Shown here piece by piece: positions 48,239 to 56,649 of a DNA stretch of 64,000 bases. Under the pieces are notes generated by a model, which saw only the letters and a list, made by a program, of their open reading frames with translations, ran no database searches and was not told where the DNA came from. How positions within the stretch are numbered: the first letter of the stretch is position 1; the number at the start of each line of letters is the position of its first letter. The stretch comes from AA29 sp041481445 (GTDB lineage Bacteria > Acidobacteriota > Vicinamibacteria > Fen-336). A program made the translations under genes and the position numbers. The DNA is taken from contig JBGPBV010000006.1 in the NCBI GenBank assembly GCA_041481445.1, positions 1 through 64,000 on the forward strand. Direction: 5' to 3'.

Positions 48239-49156
48239 CTAGAACACCTTGTTTGCGGCCTTGAGTGCGTCGGCCGGGATTTCGATCTTCAGGCGAGCGG
48301 CGACCTTCTTGTTGATCACCAGCTCGGCCCGGGGCACGAGGAACTCGATGCGGCCGTGGTCGCCGCCGGCCAGCCGGTTCACCAGGTCTCCGAGCTGCTC
48401 GCCGATGGAGGCCACGTCGGGTCCGTTGCTGACCAGCGCCCCTTCCCCGACGAGGGCGGAAGAGGAGCCGTAGATGGGCTTGCCCACCTTGAACATCTCC
48501 GTCATGAGGAAGCGACGGGTCTCGTCGCCGAGGAGGATGGGGTCGGCGGGGATCCAGAGGGCGTCGATGGCCTGGTCACCGGCCAGGAGCCCTCGCATGG
48601 CCTGCGGGATCTCCCGCTCGGAGGCGACCACGCGGGTGACCATCACCACCCGCAGCAGGGTGGCCGCCTTGACCGCCTCCTCCACCTGGCGCCCCGAGTT
48701 CTCGTCCTTGTACACGACGCCGATGCGCACTCCACGCGGATTGACCATGCGGAAGGCGGCGATCTGGTTCTTGACGGGAATGGCGAAGGTGACGCCGGTG
48801 AGGTTGGGGGCCACGCCCAGGCCGAGCTTGGCCGGATCCTGGACCATCGCGAACACGAAGGGCGCGTCGGGCAGGCTGGTGCGCACGAGCTGCGCGGCCA
48901 GGGGGCCGAGGGCCACCACGATCACGTTGCGCCCCTTCAGGCCGGCGAGGACGGCGTCCGCGGTCGCGCGGTCGTTGCGGAGGTCGAGCTCGTTGACGGT
49001 GTGGCTGGCCGCGACCCGCCGCAGGGCGTCGATGGCGGGACGCCAGGCCGGCACGTCGCTGCTCTTGACGATCGCCACCTCGGCCGCGCCCGCCGCGCGG
49101 GTCCCCAGGGCCGAGGCCAGGGCCAGCATCCACACCCACCGCGCATGTCTCCTCAT
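48239..49156 (-). CDS. ABC-type substrate-binding protein (COG2984-like)
   Basis: The 305-residue periplasmic protein has a signal peptide (ARWVWMLALASALGTRAAG) and a type I periplasmic-binding fold (SSDVPAWRPAIDALRR; VVALGPLAAQLVR; RIGVVYKDENSGRQVEEA). COG2984 proteins bind aromatic or amino-acid-like ligands. No ABC permease or ATPase is adjacent; instead it lies between cheW and mcp. It probably delivers ligand to the receptor (inference). The ATG at 49156 is preferred to the GTG at 49168. Confidence 0.83.
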   Translation of the reverse strand: MRRHARWVWMLALASALGTRAAGAAEVAIVKSSDVPAWRPAIDALRRVAASHTVNELDLRNDRATADAVLAGLKGRNVIVVALGPLAAQLVRTSLPDAPFVFAMVQDPAKLGLGVAPNLTGVTFAIPVKNQIAAFRMVNPRGVRIGVVYKDENSGRQVEEAVKAATLLRVVMVTRVVASEREIPQAMRGLLAGDQAIDALWIPADPILLGDETRRFLMTEMFKVGKPIYGSSSALVGEGALVSNGPDVASIGEQLGDLVNRLAGGDHGRIEFLVPRAELVINKKVAARLKIEIPADALKAANKVF

Positions 49157-49192
49157 CGCGCCTCGCACCCCCGTTTCACGACGCCCGTCCTC

Positions 49193-49999
49193 TCACGCGG
49201 GCTCGTCCGGCTCGTCCCGGAGCTCGAGCGCCAGCGTCTTCGTCAGGTCCATCAGGATGATCAGGCGACCGGGCAGCTTGGCCACGCCCCGCACGGCGGC
49301 GGCGTCGATCTCCACCACCTCCTCCGGCGCCGCCTCGATCGTGGAGACGGGCACCTTGAGCACCTGGGAGGCGCCGTCCACGAGCAGGCCGACGAGGCGC
49401 TCCTTGATCTTCACGACCACGATCCGGGACTGGCGCGCGACCTCCACGTCGCCCAGCCCGAGCTTCCGTTTGAGGTCCACCACCGGGATGATCCGGCCGC
49501 GGAGGTTGATCACTCCCTTGATGAACTCGGGCGCGCGCGGGACCTGGGTGATGTCGGTGACGCGGATGATCTCCTGGACGAGGCGGACGTCGACCCCGTA
49601 CTCCTCCCGGCCCAGGTAGAACGTGGCGAGGTGCTCGGTGGCCTCGGCCGCCTTGCGCTCCTCGCGCACGGGCGCGGAGAAGAACGAGATGTTGTGGGCG
49701 CGGGCGGCGGTGGGCTCGGTGGGGCCGGACGGCACCGGGAGGCGCGAAGGCTCGAAGGTCGGCACGGCGGCGGCGCCGGCGAGGGAAAGGATGTCGGCGG
49801 CCAGCCCGGACGACGGCAGCGAGATCCGCCCCCCCGGGTCGCCGGCGGCATCCGTGTCCGCGGGAAAGACGAACGACTCGTCCGCGCCCGCCCCCGGGCC
49901 CGCGTCCTTCCCCGGGCCCGTGCGCCGGGCCGTGCCCGCCTCCGGTCCCCGGCCTCGCCCCGCCCGCCTGGTCTTCTTCCCGTCCGGTGCATCGGCCAT
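49193..49999 (-). CDS. cheW: CheW-like adaptor with long disordered N-terminus
   Basis: A 268-residue coupling protein. The C-terminal CheW domain (about 120-262) shows LATFYLGREEYGVDVRLVQE, the INLRGRIIPVVDLKRKLG core and VDGASQVLKVP. The first 118 residues are Ala/Gly/Pro-rich and low complexity, unlike ordinary 150-165-residue CheW. It links the receptor to CheA. It starts 5 nt after the cheA stop. Confidence 0.92.
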   Translation of the reverse strand: MADAPDGKKTRRAGRGRGPEAGTARRTGPGKDAGPGAGADESFVFPADTDAAGDPGGRISLPSSGLAADILSLAGAAAVPTFEPSRLPVPSGPTEPTAARAHNISFFSAPVREERKAAEATEHLATFYLGREEYGVDVRLVQEIIRVTDITQVPRAPEFIKGVINLRGRIIPVVDLKRKLGLGDVEVARQSRIVVVKIKERLVGLLVDGASQVLKVPVSTIEAAPEEVVEIDAAAVRGVAKLPGRLIILMDLTKTLALELRDEPDEPA

Positions 50000-50004
50000 C
50001 GGTC

Positions 50005-51741
50005 TCAGGCCTCCAGCGCCGGCGCCGCGGACACGCGGCCCTGGAGGGCGAGGAGCCGCTTGCCGTCGAAGAGGGAGGCCACGTCGAGGATCAGGACCAC
50101 GCGGCCGTCGCCCATGATCGTCGCTCCCGCCATGCCCACGGAGGGGCCGGAGACGGCGGCGTCGAGGGCCTTGATCACCACCTCCTGCTGGCCCCGCAGC
50201 CGGTTCACGACCATGCCGACCCGCTTGTCGCCGCGGCCGATGATGACGACGTACTCGCGCGCGGGCGACGCCTCCTCGGGCAGCCCGAACACGCGGGACA
50301 GCCGCACGAGGGGCACGATCCGTTCGCGGATGCGCAGGGTCTCGCGCCCGTTGATGGTGTGCACTTCCTGCGGCCGCAGCTTCAGGCTCTCGACCACCGC
50401 GCCCAGCGGCACCGCGTAGGTGCGGCCGGACACCTCGATCAGGAGGGCGGAGATGATGGCCAGGGTGAGGGGGAGCTGGATGATGAACTTGGTGCCCACC
50501 CCCGGCACCGTCTCCACCTCCACCAGCCCGTTGAGCCGCTCGATGGACTTGAGCACCACGTCGAGGCCGACGCCGCGGCCGGAGACCTCGGTGATCGCCT
50601 CCCGGGTCGAGAACCCCTGCGAGAAGATGAGCTGCACGACGTCCCGGTCGGAGACGGCGTCGTCGGCCTTGAGCAGCCCCCGTTCGACCGCCTTGCGCCG
50701 CACCGTCCCCGCGTCGATGCCCCCCCCGTCGTCCATGATCGTGATCACGACGTGGTTCGACTCCTGGGTCGCGGAGAGGAGGATGGTGCCGGTGGGCGTC
50801 TTGCCGTTGGTCACGCGCACCGCCGGCGGCTCGATGCCGTGGTCGACGCTGTTGCGGACGAGGTGGACGAGCGGCTCCCCGATCTCGTCGATGATGGCCT
50901 TGTCGATGCGGGTGGTCTCCCCCTCCAGGATGAGCTCGATCTCCTTGCCCGTCTCCCGCGCGAGGTCGCGCACCAGCCGCGGGAAGCGCTCGAAGACGTG
51001 GCGGATGGGCAGCATCCGCACGTCCATCACCGTCTCCTGGAGCTGCTGGGACACCCCCGCGATCTGGTGCACGGCGGCGAGCAGGCCCTGGGCCTCCTCC
51101 CGCTCGCCCAGCTCGTCGGCCAGGCCCCGGGCCAGCTCCTGCAGCTTGGTGCGATGGATGATCAGCTCGCCCACGAGGTTGAGCAGGTGGTCCAGCTCCG
51201 CGAACTCCACGCGCACGACGCTGGAGCGGGCGGTGTAGCGGCTCTCCATGCGGCGCTCGAGGGACCGGTCGGGCGCGTGGCCCGCCGCCGCCCCTTCCGC
51301 GGGCGCGGGCAGGGCGGGCGCGAGCGCCGTCGCCGGTGCGGAGCCGCCCGGGGCGGCGAGGAGCTGGTCCAGCTCGGCCCGCTCGGCGACGAGGTCGCGC
51401 GCCTCCGCCCCCTCGCGGCCGGCGTGCTCGATCGCGTCCCGGAGGGCGGTGGCGCCCGCGAAGAGGCGGTCGAACCCTTCGCGGTCCAGGACGAGCGCCC
51501 CCTCCTGGACGCGCGCGAACACGTCCTCCAGCTTGTGGACGTAGTCCTTGATCCCGGGGAACCCGATCATCCCGCTGTTGCCCTTGAGCGTGTGCAGGGG
51601 GCCGAGGACCGCGGCCACCGTCTCGAGGTCGGGCCCCTCGCGCTCGATGGTCAGGAGGCAGTGGTCGAGCGCCTCGAGGTGCTGGCGGGCATCTTCGAGG
51701 TAGATGGCCAGAAGCTCCGGGGAGACCTGGAAATCGGACAA
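50005..51741 (-). CDS. cheA: Chemotaxis histidine kinase CheA
   Basis: The 578-residue kinase has a P1 HPt domain with H50 (GPLHTLKGNSG), a dimerisation P3 (from about 180), a P4 ATPase with NSVDHGIEPP (N box) and VVITIMDDGGGID, GRGVGLDVV, and a P5 CheW-like end. A clear P2 domain is absent or short, as in many non-flagellar CheAs. The start is TTG at 51741, 6 nt after cheY. It phosphorylates CheY, CheB and possibly the DUF4388 receiver (inference). Confidence 0.95.
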   Translation of the reverse strand: MSDFQVSPELLAIYLEDARQHLEALDHCLLTIEREGPDLETVAAVLGPLHTLKGNSGMIGFPGIKDYVHKLEDVFARVQEGALVLDREGFDRLFAGATALRDAIEHAGREGAEARDLVAERAELDQLLAAPGGSAPATALAPALPAPAEGAAAGHAPDRSLERRMESRYTARSSVVRVEFAELDHLLNLVGELIIHRTKLQELARGLADELGEREEAQGLLAAVHQIAGVSQQLQETVMDVRMLPIRHVFERFPRLVRDLARETGKEIELILEGETTRIDKAIIDEIGEPLVHLVRNSVDHGIEPPAVRVTNGKTPTGTILLSATQESNHVVITIMDDGGGIDAGTVRRKAVERGLLKADDAVSDRDVVQLIFSQGFSTREAITEVSGRGVGLDVVLKSIERLNGLVEVETVPGVGTKFIIQLPLTLAIISALLIEVSGRTYAVPLGAVVESLKLRPQEVHTINGRETLRIRERIVPLVRLSRVFGLPEEASPAREYVVIIGRGDKRVGMVVNRLRGQQEVVIKALDAAVSGPSVGMAGATIMGDGRVVLILDVASLFDGKRLLALQGRVSAAPALEA

Positions 51742-51746
51742 GGGCT

Positions 51747-52121
51747 CTAGCCGGTGGTGATCTTCTCGATGAGACCGTGCAGCTCCGAGGCCTGGAAGGG
51801 CTTCTTCACGTAGCCCTTCGCGCCCATCTTCAGGCCGCGGATGGTGTCCTCTTCCTTTCCCTCGGTGGAGATGATGATGACGGGGATGGCCTGGTAGGCC
51901 GGCTCCTTCTGGACCTTCTGCAGGAACTCCAGCCCGTTCATGACGGGCATGTTGATGTCGAGGAGGATGAGGTCGATCCCCTCCTCCTGCCCCAGCTTGT
52001 CCAGCGCCTCCAGGCCGTTCATGGCGCTGATGAGCTTGCAGTTCTTGTAGCGCGAGAGGAAGAGCTTGTACATCTGGTGGATGAGCGCCGAGTCGTCGAC
52101 CGCGAGGATCTTCCTCAGCAT
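51747..52121 (-). CDS. cheY: Single-domain response regulator CheY
   Basis: The 124-residue receiver has VDDS (residues 8-11), the phospho-acceptor D55 (LILLDINMPV), T83-region (IIISTEGKE) and K105-region (GYVKKPFQAS). First gene of the chemosensory operon. The ATG at 52121 has GAGGGAAGG upstream; the longer open frame has no signal. The output target (motor, pilus or other) is not in the window. Confidence 0.93.
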   Translation of the reverse strand: MLRKILAVDDSALIHQMYKLFLSRYKNCKLISAMNGLEALDKLGQEEGIDLILLDINMPVMNGLEFLQKVQKEPAYQAIPVIIISTEGKEEDTIRGLKMGAKGYVKKPFQASELHGLIEKITTG

Positions 52122-52155
52122 CGCCTTCCCTCGTAAGGGCCGGAGCCGTTGCGGG

Positions 52156-52184
52156 TTTTTATCATCGAACGGGGGGCCGTTCAA
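52156..52184 (-). promoter_or_regulatory. Probable promoter of the chemosensory operon, TTGAAC-17-TAAAAA
   Basis: On the minus strand TTGAAC (52184-52179) and TAAAAA (52161-52156) are 17 bp apart, about 28 nt of leader before cheY. A 6-bp inverted repeat, GAACGG CCCC CCGTTC (52167-52182), covers the -35 and spacer, as an operator would. The 230-bp gap 52122-52351 holds this, the next gene's TATAGT box and nothing else that I recognise. Confidence 0.45.
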
Positions 52185-52330
52185 TGCACCGGCGGTCGGC
52201 GCCAGGGAAGGAGGCTCGCTCAGGGGCGCCCGCGCGCCCCCCAGACGTGTTGAGCTTGCGGGCTTTGAGGTCGTCCGCGAACCCGTCGAGGGAGACGCCC
52301 TCCCCTGCCATCACGATCTTTTCGGGGGGG

Positions 52331-52336
52331 TATAGT
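52331..52336 (+). promoter_or_regulatory. Possible -10 box (TATAGT) of the 161-aa gene
   Basis: TATAGT lies 15 nt before the ATG, following a G-run; no clear -35. Confidence 0.3.
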
Positions 52337-52351
52337 GGTCGGCGAGCCCGC

Positions 52352-52837
52352 ATGATCTTCGAGAGCCGCTCCACCCTGCGGCAGGACCTGCTGGAGACGG
52401 TGGAGGCCATACGCGCGCTCGGCCCGGGGCGCTATGCCTGCGTGCTGGACGGGAGCGGGATCGTGCTGGAGACGCCGGCGGAGGCCCCCGACGGCCGGTC
52501 CTTCGCCCTGCGCCGGCTCGTCGAGGAGCGTCACGCGTCGATCCTCTCCATCCCCCGGATACTGGCCGAGGAGGGGCCGATGGAGGACGCCTTCGCGGAC
52601 TGGCACGAGGACGAGTTCCTGCTCGCCCTCCTGAACCAGCGGGTCGCCCTGCTCGTCGCCTGCCCGGATGCGGAGGACCTGAAGGAGCGCGCGGCCCCGC
52701 TCTGGCCGGTCTGGGCCGACCGCGTGCTGCGGCTCGACGAGCGCTATCGGATCGACCCCAGGGGCAGGGGGCTCCTGTTCGGCAGCCCGCGGCTGGATCT
52801 GGTCGTGGTCGGCGGGCCGCGGGACCGCGCGGAGTAG
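52352..52837 (+). CDS. 161-aa cytoplasmic protein of unknown function
   Basis: A soluble protein with no recognised family. It has an amphipathic N-terminal helix (RSTLRQDLLETVEAIRAL), an alternating beta core (RYACVLDGSGIVLETPAE; VALLVACPDAEDLKE) and a VVVGGPRD end. The layout recalls small roadblock-like regulatory domains, but the similarity is only by eye. The ATG at 52352 is chosen because the upstream extension is Arg/Pro-rich and unlike protein. It sits between the divergent che operon and lepA. Confidence 0.55.
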   Translation: MIFESRSTLRQDLLETVEAIRALGPGRYACVLDGSGIVLETPAEAPDGRSFALRRLVEERHASILSIPRILAEEGPMEDAFADWHEDEFLLALLNQRVALLVACPDAEDLKERAAPLWPVWADRVLRLDERYRIDPRGRGLLFGSPRLDLVVVGGPRDRAE

Positions 52838-52879
52838 CGTTCGTTGTAAAATGGACGGTCGCCCGCCCCGCGACCACCC

Positions 52880-54672
<1,793 letters not shown>

Positions 54673-54673
<1 letters not shown>

Positions 54674-54695
54674 TCGCGAGGCGCAGCCGCGCGAC
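54673..54695 (+). terminator. Weak hairpin after lepA
   Basis: GTCGCG (54673-54678) pairs with CGCGAC (54690-54695) across an 11-nt loop, starting in the lepA stop codon. No T-tract, so termination is uncertain. Confidence 0.3.
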
Positions 54696-54696
54696 T

Positions 54697-54747
54697 GATT
54701 TCGCTCTTCGCCCGACTTCGCTCTTCGCCTGATTTCCCTCTTCGCCC
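54697..54747 (+). repeat. Three tandem 17-bp repeats
   Basis: Units at 54697-54713, 54714-54730 and 54731-54747 read GATTTCGCTCTTCGCCC with one or two changes each. They begin the 311-bp gap 54674-54984 between lepA and the HNH gene. That gap also holds the palindrome at 54790, the inverted repeat at 54903, an AT-rich stretch near 54850-54870, and no recognisable gene. Confidence 0.75.
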
Positions 54748-54789
54748 GGCAGCCGCAGTCGCCCGTCAGCCTCGCGTACTGACAGGCTT

Positions 54790-54803
54790 TCGTTCCGGAA
54801 CGA
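54790..54803. repeat. Perfect 14-bp palindrome TCGTTCCGGAACGA, left copy
   Basis: Identical to 56061-56074, with shared flanks (GACA, three variable bases, then TT before; G after). The two copies bracket the HNH endonuclease gene 1.27 kb apart. Confidence 0.75.
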
Positions 54804-54902
54804 GAGCGTAGCGCGCCAGGACGCCGATGGTCCCTTCCATCGGCCATTCGATTCACAATTATTTCTTTCACCTCGCTCCGGACCTGATCTGACGCTGCGC
54901 CG

Positions 54903-54917
54903 ATTCACAGTGTGAAT
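54903..54917. promoter_or_regulatory. Operator-like inverted repeat ATTCACAGTGTGAAT
   Basis: Seven-bp arms with a 1-nt centre, 68 nt before the HNH ATG. A half-site, CGATTCACAAT, occurs about 50 bp upstream (near 54855). Probable site for a regulator of the HNH gene; no regulator gene is nearby. Confidence 0.4.
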
Positions 54918-54984
54918 TGTGGTGATCGTCACCTGCGAACACGACGATGAGAGCCGTCGTGGGCACGGTCGCCGGTAGCGAGGT

Positions 54985-56124
54985 ATGACCATGAACACGA
55001 CCGCATCGCGCCTCTCCGATCCCGAGCTGGTGGCCGAAGTCGCACGCCTGGCCCGCGGGGAGCGGGAAGCCACGGCCACACTGATCGAGCACGTGGCGGA
55101 GCTCCATGGTCGCCGGCGGCACGAGAGCGCTGGTTTCTCGTCTCTCTTCACGTACTGCACACAGATCCTGCGTCTGTCCGAGCATGAGGCCTACGATCGG
55201 ATGAAGGCGGCCAAGATGGTCCGGCGCTACCCCGCCGTGCTGCGGCTCCTGGCGTCAGGGCAGGTGAACCTGACGACCGTCCGATTGCTGGCTCCCCGTC
55301 TGACGCGCCAGAACCACGAGGAGCTCCTCGCCGCGGCGGCCGGAAAGAGCAAGCGACAGGTACTGGAGTTGTTGGCCGGGCGGTTTCCCCAACCTGATGT
55401 GGCGTCGTCCGTGCGGAAGGTGCCTGCGCCGAGTGTGGCCGTCGCCCCGGGGCCGGTACCCGCGGTCGTGTCGACGACTACGTCAGAGGCGCCCGCAGTG
55501 GGGAATCCCAACCAAGTTCCAGCTCCAGCATCGCCGCCACCGCTTGTCCATCCGCTGGCGCCGGACCGCTATCGGGTCACCTTCACCGCGACCGAGGAGA
55601 CGTGCCGGAAGCTGGAGCTTGCCCGGGATCTGCTCCGCCACGCGGTTCCCAGCGGCGATGCCGCCGAGATCGTCTCGCGTGCCCTCGACCTTCTGGTCGA
55701 GGACCTGGTCAAGCGCAAGTTCGCTCTCACGCACCGGCCGCAGGCCAGCCGCGGGCATGCCGAGGACTCGCGCCACGTCCCGGCGGAGGTCAAGCGGGCG
55801 GTCTTCATCCGGGATGGCGGACGGTGCGCATTCGTCGGCACCGGAGGTCGGAGATGTGGGGAACGCGCGTTCGTGGAATTCCATCACTTGATTCCCTACG
55901 CGGTGGGCGGTCCGCCCTCGATCGACAACATCGGGCTGCGCTGCCGCGCCCACAACGGTCACGAGGTCGAGCGGTTCTTCGGGCCGGCCAGGCGCTACCG
56001 CGGCGCCGACGCCGTGCATGAGGTGGCCCCGCCGGACGCCGCGTCATCGGGGACACGTTTTCGTTCCGGAACGAGCGGGCGGGGCGCTCGCTCGCAGGTC
56101 GTCCAGACCTTCGGAACGGGGTGA
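54985..56124 (+). CDS. HNH endonuclease of the multi-copy DUF222-like family
   Basis: The 379-residue protein has an N-terminal helical region (to about 130; AGFSSLFTYCTQILRLSEHE), a variable Pro-rich linker, a central helix pair (TCRKLELARDLLRHAV) and a C-terminal HNH nuclease with RDGGRCAFVG, EFHHLIPYAVGG and NIGLRCRAHN, the metal-binding and catalytic residues. This type occurs in many near-copies per genome in soil bacteria; its role is unproven. Base composition and codon choice are less GC-biased than the neighbours, suggesting transfer. Bracketed by identical palindromes; the right one is inside the coding end (RFRSGTSG). Confidence 0.85.
   Translation: MTMNTTASRLSDPELVAEVARLARGEREATATLIEHVAELHGRRRHESAGFSSLFTYCTQILRLSEHEAYDRMKAAKMVRRYPAVLRLLASGQVNLTTVRLLAPRLTRQNHEELLAAAAGKSKRQVLELLAGRFPQPDVASSVRKVPAPSVAVAPGPVPAVVSTTTSEAPAVGNPNQVPAPASPPPLVHPLAPDRYRVTFTATEETCRKLELARDLLRHAVPSGDAAEIVSRALDLLVEDLVKRKFALTHRPQASRGHAEDSRHVPAEVKRAVFIRDGGRCAFVGTGGRRCGERAFVEFHHLIPYAVGGPPSIDNIGLRCRAHNGHEVERFFGPARRYRGADAVHEVAPPDAASSGTRFRSGTSGRGARSQVVQTFGTG
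56061..56074. repeat. Perfect 14-bp palindrome TCGTTCCGGAACGA, right copy
   Basis: Second copy, inside the last 65 bases of the HNH gene; see 54790-54803. Confidence 0.75.
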
Positions 56125-56148
56125 TACAGTCTCGACGGAGGTGGGTCG

Positions 56149-56622
56149 ATGAAACCCAGCGCCGTATTCAGCGCCGCATTCGGAATGCTGATCGCCGTGG
56201 TGGCCGCGCCGGCATGGGCCCAGTCACCGAGCCCGGCGCCGTCGGAGGCGCCCCGCCCGAAGCTCTCCGAGGTCCAGCCCATGAGCGAGGACAAGCGGGT
56301 CAAGGCCGACGGGATCGACGCGGTGATGGTGGACGCGAAGATCTTCTTCCTCGACGTGCGGGAGCCCAAGGAGATCGAGGAGCTCGGCAGCTACGAGGGA
56401 TACGTGAACATCCCGATGAGCCAGCTCGAGTCGCGCCTGGGCGAGCTGCCCAGGGACCGGCCCATCCTCGCCGCTTGAAGCGGCGGGGGACGAGCCGCGC
56501 GTGCCGCGGCTTTGCTCGAGGCGAACGGGTTCAAGGTGACGGGGTTCTGCGGACTGAAGGACTACAAGGGCGGCAAGCTCAAGCCCGCGCGCAAGGACGA
56601 GGCGACCAAGGACCAAAAGTAG
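56149..56622 (+). CDS. Exported rhodanese with in-frame TGA at the catalytic cysteine (candidate selenoprotein)
   Basis: A 157-residue rhodanese if TGA at 56476-56478 is read as selenocysteine. It has a signal peptide (AVFSAAFGMLIAVVAAPAWA, residues 5-24), FLDVREPKEIEE (D69, R71) and NIPMSQLESRLGELPRDRPI. Then residue 110, where rhodaneses have the sulphur-accepting Cys of CxxGGR, is TGA followed by SGGGRAARAAALLEANGF, still in frame. The frame runs 47 more codons with ordinary codon use to TAG at 56620. A 7-bp hairpin lies 15-33 nt after TGA. GGAGGTG gives a 6-nt-spaced start. It may instead be a one-base nonsense mutant (TGC to TGA), but no decay is seen. Read as stopped, it is 109 aa without an active site. 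Confidence 0.78.
56493..56511 (+). promoter_or_regulatory. Candidate bacterial SECIS hairpin
   Basis: AGCCGCG (56493-56499) pairs perfectly with CGCGGCT (56505-56511) around a five-base loop CGTGC. The loop starts 22 nt after TGA, within the 16-37 nt window described for bacterial SECIS elements, and has G among its first two bases followed by T, as SelB-binding loops require. It lies inside the coding frame. Confidence 0.65.
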
Positions 56623-56649
56623 ACGCCGGAGCACACGACAGGGCCGACG

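Noticed and set aside
52162..52410. Minus-strand ORF of 82 codons between cheY and the 161-aa gene
   Set aside because: No start signal, overlaps the coding start and promoter of the plus-strand gene, and Arg/Pro-rich composition typical of shadow frames.
54985..56124. HNH gene as a homing endonuclease inside an intron or intein
   Set aside because: It is a free-standing gene between lepA and the rhodanese; neither neighbour is interrupted.
56149..56478. A 109-aa complete protein ending at the TGA
   Set aside because: It would stop just before the rhodanese active-site loop, while the same frame continues with the conserved loop, helix and a normal stop.
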